Below are positions 5,899-13,113 of a stretch of 19,056 nt of DNA, piece after piece. The DNA comes from Parcubacteria group bacterium (GTDB lineage Bacteria > Patescibacteria > ABY1 > Buchananbacterales > UBA6539): the NCBI GenBank assembly GCA_002687175.1, contig NYZP01000011.1, positions 1 through 19,056 on the forward strand. Reading direction: 5' to 3'. Position 1 is the first letter of the stretch. Each line of letters starts with the position of its first letter. The notes under the pieces were generated by a model. It was not told the origin of the DNA. It did not search any database and worked only from the letters and a program-made list of their open reading frames with translations. Both the position numbers and the translations under genes were made by a program.

Positions 5899-6180
5899 AT
5901 GGCAAAATTGACAAAGACTCAGGTGATTGCAGCCTTGGCTGAAAGCACCGAAATGAGCAAAAAAGAGGTCGCCGAATTTATGGAAAAATTGGTTAACTTA
6001 GCCTATACTGAGGTCAAGAGCAATGGCGAATTCGTCATTCAAGGCATTGGTAAAATGGTTAAAATGAACCGAAAAGCTCGACAAGGGCGTAACCCAGCCA
6101 CTGGAGAAACTATCCAGATTCCAGCTAAAACTGTGGTTAAATTCCGATTGGCTAAAGCAGCCAAAGAAGCCGTTTTATAA
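5899..6180 (+). CDS. hup: HU-family DNA-binding protein
   Basis: The 93-residue protein is full length for HU. It opens with the usual dimerisation helices (LTKTQVIAALAE...SKKEVAEFMEKLV) and carries the DNA-bending arm signature GRNPATGETIQIPA at about 73-86, ending with a helix rich in Ala and Lys. HU bends and compacts DNA without strong sequence preference. It has its own promoter and terminator, so it is a single-gene unit, as expected for an abundant protein. Its codon use is somewhat richer in G+C than that of the preceding operon, common for highly expressed genes. There is no Shine-Dalgarno site. Confidence 0.95.
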   Translation: MAKLTKTQVIAALAESTEMSKKEVAEFMEKLVNLAYTEVKSNGEFVIQGIGKMVKMNRKARQGRNPATGETIQIPAKTVVKFRLAKAAKEAVL

Positions 6181-6200
6181 ACAAGTAACAGACTTATTTA

Positions 6201-6227
6201 AAGAGCCCGTGAAAAGCGGGTTCTTTT
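6201..6227 (+). terminator. Intrinsic terminator of the HU gene
   Basis: AGAGCCCG pairs with CGGGTTCT (one G-U pair) around a GAAA-type loop, followed by T. Confidence 0.8.
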
Positions 6228-6231
6228 GATA

Positions 6232-6260
6232 TTGACAAAATAAGCGTTTTATGTTAGGGT
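6232..6260 (+). promoter_or_regulatory. Promoter of the exported-protein pair
   Basis: TTGACA (6232-6237), a 17-nt spacer, then TAGGGT (6255-6260), with TG at 6252-6253 giving an extended -10. Confidence 0.6.
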
Positions 6261-6288
6261 ACGGGGTTGTACTTTAACATTACTATCT

Positions 6289-6308
6289 CTGGCTTTAGCC
6301 AGTTTTTT
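6289..6308 (+). terminator. Terminator-like hairpin inside the leader (possible attenuator)
   Basis: CTGGC-TTTA-GCCAG is followed by six T. It lies about 22 nt after the predicted start point and 38 nt before the ATG at 6346, so full-length mRNA requires read-through or a second promoter; a possible TATAAC lies shortly before the ribosome binding site. Confidence 0.6.
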
Positions 6309-6345
6309 AGAAGTAAGTCTAGCTATAACCGAAAGGAGAGGAAGG

Positions 6346-6582
6346 ATGAGAAAGTTAGCAATTTGTATTTCGGTGGTACTGTTGATTGCCGTGATTATTG
6401 TCGGCAATCTGATGTTGTCAGCTGACGAGGACGTGGTTGCTCCGGCAACTGACGTCTCCGTTACCAATGAGAAGCAAAGTTCTGTTAGCTTCTCCATTCC
6501 GCAAACGGTCATTGATGGCCGTGAACAACAGCCAACCGACCGACCGGTTGGCAGAGTTCGCTTCAAAGGTAGGATCTTTTAG
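6346..6582 (+). CDS. Small membrane-anchored or exported protein of unknown function
   Basis: The 78-residue product has a short basic N-terminus (MRKL), one hydrophobic segment at about 4-25 and a polar tail. There is no lipobox Cys, so it is either anchored by its N-terminal helix or cleaved. The tail (ATDVSVTNEKQSSVSFSIP, then a basic end VGRVRFKGRIF) matches no family I recognise. It is preceded by a very strong Shine-Dalgarno stretch (AAGGAGAGGAAGG) and lies 47 nt upstream of a larger exported protein with which it shares base composition and start style, so they are probably co-transcribed. The opposite strand is also open, but the ribosome binding site decides for this frame. Confidence 0.6.
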   Translation: MRKLAICISVVLLIAVIIVGNLMLSADEDVVAPATDVSVTNEKQSSVSFSIPQTVIDGREQQPTDRPVGRVRFKGRIF

Positions 6583-6591
6583 CTAAAGATC
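6573..6591 (+). other. Intercistronic hairpin over the stop codon
   Basis: GATCTTT (6573-6579) and AAAGATC (6585-6591) form a 7-bp stem whose loop contains the TAG stop of the upstream gene. There is no T-run, so it is more likely an mRNA processing or stability element than a terminator. Confidence 0.4.
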
Positions 6592-6629
6592 TTGCCACAA
6601 ACCTCAACAAAGAAAGAAGGAGAACCAGA

Positions 6630-7433
6630 ATGAAGAGAATGATTATTACAGTGATGGCCGTCTTGTTGGTTTCTTTGTCGCTGCCGGTGATCGCCAGCGA
6701 GCTGCCGGAAATTCCCGTCAGCGGTGGCGGTGGAGGCGGTGGTGGTGCAGGAGTAAGCTCCACCACCCCCGAAGAATGGTACGAGATCGGTGAGGCATTG
6801 AAGATGGAGATTGATTACTTTGATCTGTTTTTCTATTCCATGGCTGAGCCCGGCGGCGATTCACCGTGTGGCGATTACTCCTGTAATTACTCGTATCGGT
6901 TTATGGTACCGGTGATTGACGGAGAATACGATGCCGACATTGACGGCATCATCGTCGGTGAGTATCGGGTTAACGTTCTCGCCCTTGATGACAACAATAT
7001 TACTCTCTTTCGGGGAGAGTCTTTCATCGAGGTTGAAGAAGGTGCTGAGACCAACCTGGTCGTCGATTTAGCCATTACCGAGACTTGTCTTTTTCAGTTT
7101 CAGGTCCCAGAAGTTCCCGGTGTCTTTGATCCTTCCCGGCCCACGTCACTGGAAGTTCTTTACCAGGGAGGGACCTATTGGGGCTGGTGGAATCTCGACG
7201 ACGATGGTGATATGGTTTTCAGCACGTTTCTGCCGACGGATTTTGACGGCGAGGAGGCTATTCTGATCGTCTATGACGAAAATGGCGATCCAGTCTCCAC
7301 CTATTTGGATTTTGACATCTTCGACGTCTTGGAAGATGACGACGGAGTGTTGGAGCTACCGTTTGTTCCGGTGCCCATGGGGGATATCTATTTTTTGGTC
7401 ACCTTCGAGCACGAGGAGTATCAGCCACTCTAG
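6630..7433 (+). CDS. Secreted acidic beta-rich protein with a polyglycine linker, unknown function
   Basis: The 267-residue product has a clear signal peptide (MKRM, hydrophobic core to about 20, likely cleaved near IASE). A run of eight glycines follows at 32-39, then a strongly acidic region rich in Asp, Tyr, Phe and Trp. It reads as beta strands: GEYRVNVLALDD, then TNLVVDLA, with WGWWNLDDDGD and FDVLEDDDG loops that could bind calcium. Cysteines at about 79 and 84 (PCGDYSC) could form a disulfide. No catalytic motif is seen. The start is fixed by AAGGAG 9 nt upstream. G+C is clearly higher than in the flanking operons and the glycine codons are mixed, so the run is not slippage of one codon. 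It probably acts outside the cell; function not recognised. Confidence 0.7.
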   Translation: MKRMIITVMAVLLVSLSLPVIASELPEIPVSGGGGGGGGAGVSSTTPEEWYEIGEALKMEIDYFDLFFYSMAEPGGDSPCGDYSCNYSYRFMVPVIDGEYDADIDGIIVGEYRVNVLALDDNNITLFRGESFIEVEEGAETNLVVDLAITETCLFQFQVPEVPGVFDPSRPTSLEVLYQGGTYWGWWNLDDDGDMVFSTFLPTDFDGEEAILIVYDENGDPVSTYLDFDIFDVLEDDDGVLELPFVPVPMGDIYFLVTFEHEEYQPL

Positions 7434-7470
7434 AATGTCCTAGGTATTAGAAAATGTTCATTGAAGTTAC

Positions 7471-7519
7471 CCCACCCAAAGATTGCGTAATTTAGCAATT
7501 GGCGGGTGGGATTTTTTTT
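7471..7519 (+). terminator. Long intrinsic terminator
   Basis: CCCACCC pairs with GGGTGGG, with an inner ATTGC/GCAAT stem, followed by eight T. The last T is the first base of the next extended -10 box. Confidence 0.85.
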
Positions 7520-7527
7520 GCTAAAAT
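7519..7527 (+). promoter_or_regulatory. Extended -10 promoter (TGCTAAAAT) for the HD gene
   Basis: TGCTAAAAT overlaps the end of the terminator. The predicted leader is about 60 nt and ends in AAAGGAG before ATG 7596. The same TTTTTTGCTAAAATA string recurs at 1862 and 13092. Confidence 0.6.
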
Positions 7528-7595
7528 AGTATAAATTTCAGATATTATGCATTGTTCGTTAAAAACCCTTGATTTTAAGTAAAAGGAGTAAGGTC

Positions 7596-9023
7596 ATGAT
7601 TACACGGGTTCGCGATATGGTTCATAAGTGGATTCATCTTACCAGCATAGAGCAGCACATTATTGACCATATACTGTTTGAACGTCTACGGTATATTAGC
7701 CAAAATGATGTCGGTCAAATGGTATATCCGTCACTGAACACCACTAGATTTGAGCATTGCTTGGGTACCTGTCATGTTGCTGGTAGTATGGCTGAACACA
7801 TTGTGCAAAGTAAATGCTGGACTGAATACGCCAAGGAGCTCAAAGCGAAATTAGCCATTAGCAAAAAGGAAGATTTTATCCAGTTGTGCCGGTTTTATGC
7901 GTTGTTACATGACGTCGGACATTTGCCATACAGTCATCTTTTTGAAAACGCCCTCCTGTCTTATGCTGAACGCACTGGTAATAACAGTTTTGTGAAAGAT
8001 TGGTTTGGTACTGGCGATTTTGAAAAACCGCATGAAGCCTACACTGCAGAACTTGTCAGGCGTATATTGAATGACGTTAGGATGAATTCTTCTTTGAGAA
8101 ATGCCACCATAACTCTTTTAAGTCAGAAAGGGTTTGAACCAGGTAGTGTATTGTTTCCAATTAAACAGGTGGTAGATTCTCAGATTGATGCCGATCGGAT
8201 TGACTTTGTTGCCAGAGATGGGATGAAGGCCGGTGGTGAGTACGGTAATTATGACATTGAGCGCCTGTGTGAATCCGTACGTTTGGTTAGCGACGACGAT
8301 GGTTGGTTTTTGTCATATGCCGATCATGCTATGTCTGCCATGGAAGCTCTTTTGTTTGATAGGTATCGTTTATACCTCTGGGTTCATTACCATCACCGCG
8401 TAATCGCTATTAGAGCTTTAGGTCAATTTTTGATTGAAACTCTAATTACTGACGGTGTTTTAACCAGTAAAGATTTTTGTCCGGACAGTAATACCAACGA
8501 GGATCTTTTTGGTCGAACTGACGCTTGGCTTTGGAATATTATCCTCCAGATGGACTGTCAGGGAAGACGGGAGGTTGAGATTGCTAGGAAAGCTTTTCTT
8601 TGGCGAGAAAAATCTGGTACTCTTCACTTGTGGAAACGACGCGTAGATTACCAGGAGCTTCTTAACCAGCTTGAAAAACAAGTTGGGGTTCGGAAGCGAG
8701 GCCAAGATATATTTGCACTTGGTTCACCAGTTCAATACGAAGATAGTCTGGTTGCCAAGATTGGTCCACGCCCACTGGTTTTCCGTATAAAGTTTGCGCC
8801 AGTTAAAGATTATGCCATTCCAATTCATTATGAGAACAAGGAAGGCAAGAAAGGTTTTTCACTTCAGGAAGCTTCACCGTTAGTAAGCACGTTGAATGCT
8901 CTTTGGGATCAAGAACCAGATCATCAGATTTTATTTATTGGCGATGATCTGGTGAGAAGTAGTATTATCCGGCTCTGGATTAATAAGACTACTGACTGGC
9001 TAATTTCAGCCATCAGTACTTAA
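7596..9023 (+). CDS. HD-domain phosphohydrolase of the SAMHD1/YdhJ type
   Basis: The start is ATG 7596, chosen for AAAGGAG 7 nt upstream; an in-frame TTG at 7569 is rejected because the site would lie inside the coding region. The 475-residue protein shows the metal-binding HD signature in order: His54 (RFEHCLGTCHVAG), His105-Asp106 (LLHDVGHLPYSH) and Asp200 (SQIDADRIDFVARDGMKAGG). This arrangement, including DADRIDF and HLPYSH, is that of the COG1078 group related to SAMHD1 and bacterial dGTPases, which hydrolyse dNTPs or other nucleotides. The C-terminal half (about 250-475) is less conserved. Substrate is not evident; dNTP turnover or phage restriction are both possible roles. Base use resembles the preceding exported proteins more than the flanking genes. 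It is a single-gene unit with its own promoter and terminator. Confidence 0.82.
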   Translation: MITRVRDMVHKWIHLTSIEQHIIDHILFERLRYISQNDVGQMVYPSLNTTRFEHCLGTCHVAGSMAEHIVQSKCWTEYAKELKAKLAISKKEDFIQLCRFYALLHDVGHLPYSHLFENALLSYAERTGNNSFVKDWFGTGDFEKPHEAYTAELVRRILNDVRMNSSLRNATITLLSQKGFEPGSVLFPIKQVVDSQIDADRIDFVARDGMKAGGEYGNYDIERLCESVRLVSDDDGWFLSYADHAMSAMEALLFDRYRLYLWVHYHHRVIAIRALGQFLIETLITDGVLTSKDFCPDSNTNEDLFGRTDAWLWNIILQMDCQGRREVEIARKAFLWREKSGTLHLWKRRVDYQELLNQLEKQVGVRKRGQDIFALGSPVQYEDSLVAKIGPRPLVFRIKFAPVKDYAIPIHYENKEGKKGFSLQEASPLVSTLNALWDQEPDHQILFIGDDLVRSSIIRLWINKTTDWLISAIST

Positions 9024-9034
9024 TAAAGCTTCTC

Positions 9035-9062
9035 AGGCAAGCAATTACCGCTTGCCTTTTTT
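9035..9062 (+). terminator. Intrinsic terminator of the HD gene
   Basis: The 8-bp arms AGGCAAGC and GCTTGCCT around a 7-nt loop are followed by T. Confidence 0.9.
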
Positions 9063-9077
9063 ATTTTATAATATTTT

Positions 9078-9086
9078 TGCTATAAT
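9078..9086 (+). promoter_or_regulatory. Extended -10 promoter (TGCTATAAT), leaderless spacing
   Basis: A perfect TGnTATAAT ends exactly 6 nt before ATG 9093, so transcription should begin at or next to the start codon. Confidence 0.7.
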
Positions 9087-9092
9087 ATAAGT

Positions 9093-10157
9093 ATGGAATA
9101 TTTAGAACAATTTAAAAGTTTAGTTTTTGCCGGTAATACTGTTTATGATTATATCTTGGCTGGAGCAATTTTTATTGGCTTAATAATCGTTTTAAAGATT
9201 ATTAAAATGATTATTGTTGGTCGTTTAAGGCATTTAGCTAAAAAGACCAAAACTGATTTTGACGACACTTTAATTGAAATTTTTGGTAAAGTAAAACCGC
9301 CGTTTTACTTTTTTGTTTCCTTATATTTTAGTATTAAATATTTAACTCTGCCAGAAATAGTGAATGAAGGTGTCCAGATATTATTTTTAATTATCATTAT
9401 TTGGGAAGTGGTAAATGGTTTAGCTAAACTAGTTGATTACTTTGCCTCAAAATATTTAGCCCAGACTGTTGGCAAGGGTGGAGCTGGCCAAAGCAAGGCC
9501 ATGGTTCAGGCCTTAAATATTATTGTTAAAATGATACTTTGGCTTTTAGGACTTACTTTACTCCTCGCAAATTTAGGCGTTAATGTTACTTCAATTATTG
9601 CCTCTTTAGGTATTGGCGGCTTGGCTATTGCCTTAGCGTTACAAAATATTTTGTCAGACATTTTTAGCAGTTTTTCAATATACATTGATAAGCCATTTAA
9701 GATAGGGGATTTTATTGTTATTGGTGACCACAGTGGCACTGTAGAAAAAATTGGTTTGAAGACTACCAGAGTCAGGACTCTTCAAGGTCAAGAGTTAGTT
9801 TTATCTAATAATGAATTAACCAGTGCCCGAGTTGAAAATTTTAAACAGATGGAGAAACGTAGGGTACTGTTTACTCTTGGTGTTATTTATGAAATAAAGC
9901 CTGCTCAGCTGGAAAAAATTCCAAGTATCATTCAAGAGATTGTAAAAGGTGTTAAGGGCGCTGATTTTGACCGCTGCCATTTTAAAAGTTATGGTGATTC
10001 ATCTTTGAATTTTGAAATAGCTTATTATGTAAATTCAGCCGAGTATATTGACTATCTCAATATTAATCAGAAGGTTAATTTAGCAATTTTTAATCGTTTT
10101 ACCAAAGAGAAAATTGAGTTTGCTTATCCGACCAGAACTGTTTACATGCAGAAATAG
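9093..10157 (+). CDS. MscS-family mechanosensitive channel
   Basis: The 354-residue protein has membrane segments at about 18-42, 68-86, 96-116 and 141-160. The pore-lining amphipathic helix follows at 164-190 (SIIASLGIGGLAIALALQNI), with the alternating Gly/Ala packing typical of MscS. The cytoplasmic beta domain (PFKIGDFIVIGDHSGTVEKI, then LSNNEL) and a mixed alpha-beta C-terminal domain complete the family layout. Such channels open under membrane tension and release solutes on osmotic downshift. It has its own leaderless-type promoter and a terminator, so it is transcribed alone. Length and domain order are normal for a four-helix member. The call is firm; conductance and gating cannot be judged. 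Confidence 0.93.
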   Translation: MEYLEQFKSLVFAGNTVYDYILAGAIFIGLIIVLKIIKMIIVGRLRHLAKKTKTDFDDTLIEIFGKVKPPFYFFVSLYFSIKYLTLPEIVNEGVQILFLIIIIWEVVNGLAKLVDYFASKYLAQTVGKGGAGQSKAMVQALNIIVKMILWLLGLTLLLANLGVNVTSIIASLGIGGLAIALALQNILSDIFSSFSIYIDKPFKIGDFIVIGDHSGTVEKIGLKTTRVRTLQGQELVLSNNELTSARVENFKQMEKRRVLFTLGVIYEIKPAQLEKIPSIIQEIVKGVKGADFDRCHFKSYGDSSLNFEIAYYVNSAEYIDYLNINQKVNLAIFNRFTKEKIEFAYPTRTVYMQK

Positions 10158-10181
10158 TTAATTAGTTATTGTACAGGAGAC

Positions 10182-10206
10182 ATCGAGGTAATTTGCCTCG
10201 ATTTTT
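10182..10206 (+). terminator. Intrinsic terminator of the MscS gene
   Basis: ATCGAGG/CCTCGAT arms around a 7-nt loop, followed by five T. Confidence 0.88.
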
Positions 10207-10270
10207 ATATATCAATGAAGCAGTATTTGTCAAAGGATTTTTTGTTTTCTATATTTGAACACACTCAGAA

Positions 10271-10307
10271 TACCTCAGGTGAGGTACTTTTTTTAGAAAA
10301 AAGTACC
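10271..10307. other. Two overlapping, mutually exclusive hairpins
   Basis: TACCTC-AGGT-GAGGTA (10271-10286) followed by C and seven T reads as a terminator on the plus strand. GGTACTTTTTT-TAG-AAAAAAGTACC (10283-10307) is a second perfect dyad with 11-bp arms that uses the right arm and T-run of the first. Only one can form at a time, the layout of an attenuator. No gene follows closely on the plus strand. Confidence 0.5.
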
Positions 10308-10318
10308 CAAAAAATCTT

Positions 10319-10383
10319 GGCGGCAGATGCGCTATCTCGTTGATTTACCACTAACACTCTCGCCATGGCGCTTAGCTGCCGCC
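10319..10383. other. GC-rich 65-bp element with 8-bp terminal inverted repeats
   Basis: GGCGGCAG (10319-10326) and CTGCCGCC (10376-10383) bound a block that includes a GCGC/GCGC inner pairing and the palindrome CGCCATGGCG (10361-10370). The minus strand has a 33-codon frame, ATG at 10366 to stop at 10265, reading MARVLVVNQRDSASAAKIF onward and ending STSPEVF; it runs through the neighbouring hairpins and has no ribosome binding site. The element may be a dispersed repeat or a structured RNA rather than a gene. The rest of 10207-10592 is plain A+T-rich DNA. Confidence 0.4.
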
Positions 10384-10578
10384 TTTGATTATTTTTAAAA
10401 CCAAATAGCACTAAATCTATAGAGATAAAATATTAAACAAAAATAAACTAAAGAAGAGTTTTTTGGCCACTGCCGTTAAGCGGAATAATACCATTAAATT
10501 AAAATAATAAATAAAAGTCACACCTCGTGCGTTAGTAGAAATATTTGTTTTCTGCTTTTTTTATTACTCAAAATAAGG

Positions 10579-10584
10579 TAAAAT
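10579..10584 (+). promoter_or_regulatory. -10 box (TAAAAT) of the envelope operon
   Basis: TAAAAT ends 8 nt before ATG 10593, predicting a leader of no more than a few bases. No TG extension and no clear -35 is seen. Confidence 0.45.
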
Positions 10585-10592
10585 TACTAAAG

Positions 10593-11732
10593 ATGAAGTT
10601 CAAGACATACATATTCTTAGGCTTTTTTTTGGGCATTAGTCTCTTATTTTTTTTATTGTCCAGTTTAACTTTTGACAGTGATCCGGAGATCATTTTTAGC
10701 CCAGAAGTTTTAACCAGTCAAGATTATCTCAACTCAGCAAATCAGTGGACAATTTCTAATAATACCGACGGAAGCTTGTATGCTGAAGCCGGGGGACTGC
10801 TTTTAAAAAGTGATGGTGATCCTTATTTAGTTTATCCAATCCAATTTAATTATAAAAAATTTGATCAGCTAACCATTACTTTCTATGCTGACAAATTAGT
10901 TAAGCTAACCATCATACCAAATGTTTCCACTACCGGTTTTGGCACCTTCGAATTAGTAAAAGAAATTAAAGCTAGTGATCAGTTTAAAGAGACAAAGATT
11001 TCGCTACATTTACCTTTTTTTAAAGATTATATTAATGATTTGGGAGTTCGTCTTTCTTCGGAACAATCAGCTAATATTGTAATTCAAGAGATAAGTTTAA
11101 AAAAAATGAATCCAGTTGAACTGTTAGTTCATGGGGCAAAAGACTATTTTCGGGTAGCACCTTATTCTGGATTTACCGCAAATTTATTTCCCACCCCAAG
11201 AGTATTTGGCAGGTCAGCTATGGTTTATGCATTACCTCTTATTTTAATACTTATTTTTATAATTTTATACAAAAAGCGATTTCGCAAGATTGCTTTTTTA
11301 CTTTTATTAGTGATTTGGGTGTTAACTGATATACGGATGAGTTATGAATCTCTAGCTCATAATGCTGCTGACTATAAGAGTTTTGTTCAACCATCAGAGA
11401 ATGAAAGATCATTAAGGACTTATGATGATTTTTATCAATTTTCTGATTGGGTACAGCAAAACTTAGTCAATAATGATATTAATGTTAATTTTTACAGTTC
11501 CGGCAGTTCCCATTTTCCAAGATTGTTACAGTATTTAGCTTATCCATTAGTGATTGAGCCAGAAAGTCAACGGGCAGAAACATATATTATTTATAATCGT
11601 AGTGACATAACTTATAATCAGGCTGATAGCCGATTGTATATAGGACAGGAATTGTTAAGTCAAGCTGGGGAGGTAGTTGTAAACTACAATAAAAATTCTT
11701 TTATTTTTAAAGAAACTTCTAATGAATTTTGA
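10593..11732 (+). CDS. Membrane protein with a large external beta domain, unknown function
   Basis: The start is ATG 10593; the earlier in-frame ATG at 10545 would add a stretch upstream of the -10 box and is rejected. The 379-residue product has a first membrane helix at about 6-24, an external beta-rich region at about 27-200 resembling a carbohydrate-binding jelly roll (DQLTITFYADKLVKLTIIPN), two close membrane helices at about 209-250, and a C-terminal mixed domain. No catalytic motif is recognised. Its stop overlaps the start of a GT-C glycosyltransferase by 11 nt, and that gene overlaps a GT-B-type gene, so the three are probably translated together. A role in building or displaying a cell-surface polymer is inferred only from this context. 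Confidence 0.7.
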   Translation: MKFKTYIFLGFFLGISLLFFLLSSLTFDSDPEIIFSPEVLTSQDYLNSANQWTISNNTDGSLYAEAGGLLLKSDGDPYLVYPIQFNYKKFDQLTITFYADKLVKLTIIPNVSTTGFGTFELVKEIKASDQFKETKISLHLPFFKDYINDLGVRLSSEQSANIVIQEISLKKMNPVELLVHGAKDYFRVAPYSGFTANLFPTPRVFGRSAMVYALPLILILIFIILYKKRFRKIAFLLLLVIWVLTDIRMSYESLAHNAADYKSFVQPSENERSLRTYDDFYQFSDWVQQNLVNNDINVNFYSSGSSHFPRLLQYLAYPLVIEPESQRAETYIIYNRSDITYNQADSRLYIGQELLSQAGEVVVNYNKNSFIFKETSNEF

Positions 11733-13113
11733 TTGGCTATTAATAATATTAGCGGCGTTTCTTTTTTGGCCTAGAGGGTATGTTTTAGTTTACTTGATTG
11801 ATCGGAGTAAAAGCTTTAGCTTCGGGTTTAAATTTTTTGCTGGTTGGCTACTAGGTTTGGCCGGATTTACTCTTGATATGTTTGCCTCAATGGTTTTTGG
11901 TGGACTAAGTCTTGGTCCATTACTACTTGTGATGTCTTCGGTTACCCAAATTTTTGGTTTCAGTTTTATGATTTATATTTTTGAAAAAAGAATTCCCTGG
12001 CCAAATCCTTTGCGTCTAACTAAGTTTATTAAAAGACAGGTTAAGAATTTTAAATCATTTAGCAGCTGGGAACATATTTTATTATTAGTACTGGTGTTAA
12101 CTTTACTATTTAGAGTATCAGTCAGCGCTTGGCAGATAAATAACATACCGACTTATGATTTTGATGCCTGGAACAATTGGAATTTAAGGGCCAAGGTAAT
12201 TTATTCAGAAGATAAAATCCCACTTGATAAAACTGATCAGTTTTATTTAGGCGGTGGCATTAAAAGCTACCCGTTGAATGACAGTTTATTTAAAGCTTAT
12301 ATTGCATTAGCAGTAGGCAAATATGAAGATCGTTATTCAAATTTAGCTGGTTTATTTTATTATTTATTATTATTGGGTCTTTTTTATTTTTCTTTACCTG
12401 ATAGACTTGGTCGAGGCATAAAATTAATTGCTACTTATTTATTAAGTAGTATTCCTCTTTTGTATTTTCACTCACATGTACCTTATGCTGATTTACTATT
12501 CGCCATATTTTTATTTATGGCTGTCGCCTCCATGTTTTATTATCTTATTGGTCGAGGTAATTCTTTTTATTATCTCTCTGGTATGGGGTTGGCTTTTTCT
12601 ATCTGGACAAAAAATGAGGGTTTAAGTATTATCTTACCAATTTTTATTATTACTACCATTATTTTACTCAGCCTGAAGAAAGTGAAGCTAAAAGATTTTT
12701 TACTACAGTGGTTTTTTGCTTTTTTAACTGTGACACCATGGTTGTTCTATCGAACCATTAATCGGCTTGATTATTTAAGCGGTGATTCATCAACTTTTAA
12801 TTTCGTATATAACTACCAATTTTTTAGTGAAGTATTTTCATCAATTTTTTTACGGAGCCATTTTAATTTTTTATACATACTAATTTTAATAATTATTATA
12901 TTAAAGATAAAGCCGATTTGGAAAGATTTTGGCTTAGCCTATTTAGTTTTTAGTTTTTTGGCAATATTGTTAGCCTACAACAGTATTATTTTATTTACCG
13001 ATAAAGCCCTTGATTTAAGCGCTTTAGCTAGAGTTAATATGCAGTTGGTACCAGTGGCTGTACTGCTGCTAGTGTTCTTTATTCATAAATTTTTTGCTAA
13101 AATAAAAGTATGA
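11722..13113 (+). CDS. GT-C-type polytopic glycosyltransferase
   Basis: The 463-residue protein has about ten to twelve hydrophobic segments. An acidic motif follows an early helix in an external loop (NIPTYDFDAWNNWNLRAK at 141-158, with Asp146 and Asp148), the position where GT-C enzymes of the PMT/ArnT type hold their catalytic acidic residues. Later loops contain SHVPYADLLFA and the WTKNEGL segment seen in this class. Such enzymes transfer a sugar from a polyprenyl-phosphate donor at the outer face of the membrane. Donor and acceptor are unknown. It starts inside the preceding gene and ends with an ATGA overlap on the next, so the three form a tight operon. The fold-level call is good; the exact family is not certain. 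Confidence 0.72.
   Translation: MNFDWLLIILAAFLFWPRGYVLVYLIDRSKSFSFGFKFFAGWLLGLAGFTLDMFASMVFGGLSLGPLLLVMSSVTQIFGFSFMIYIFEKRIPWPNPLRLTKFIKRQVKNFKSFSSWEHILLLVLVLTLLFRVSVSAWQINNIPTYDFDAWNNWNLRAKVIYSEDKIPLDKTDQFYLGGGIKSYPLNDSLFKAYIALAVGKYEDRYSNLAGLFYYLLLLGLFYFSLPDRLGRGIKLIATYLLSSIPLLYFHSHVPYADLLFAIFLFMAVASMFYYLIGRGNSFYYLSGMGLAFSIWTKNEGLSIILPIFIITTIILLSLKKVKLKDFLLQWFFAFLTVTPWLFYRTINRLDYLSGDSSTFNFVYNYQFFSEVFSSIFLRSHFNFLYILILIIIILKIKPIWKDFGLAYLVFSFLAILLAYNSIILFTDKALDLSALARVNMQLVPVAVLLLVFFIHKFFAKIKV
13095..13103 (+). promoter_or_regulatory. Internal extended -10 promoter (TGCTAAAAT)
   Basis: It lies inside the end of the GT-C gene and ends exactly 6 nt before ATG 13110, allowing separate leaderless transcription of the next gene. 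Confidence 0.55.

Noticed and set aside
6249..6766. Two minus-strand frames, one starting with a polyproline run
   Set aside because: They are mirror images of the plus-strand genes; the polyproline is the reverse of the glycine run. The plus strand has Shine-Dalgarno sites and signal peptides.
7569..7595. TTG start nine codons earlier for the HD protein
   Set aside because: The AAAGGAG site lies inside this extension and points to ATG 7596.
10319..10383. Integron attC site or IS end
   Set aside because: The core GTTRRRY and RYYYAAC ends are not found, no transposase or integrase is nearby, and no target duplication is seen.
10545..10592. ATG start sixteen codons earlier for the envelope protein
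   Set aside because: The -10 box TAAAAT lies inside this extension, and the membrane helix begins right after ATG 10593.
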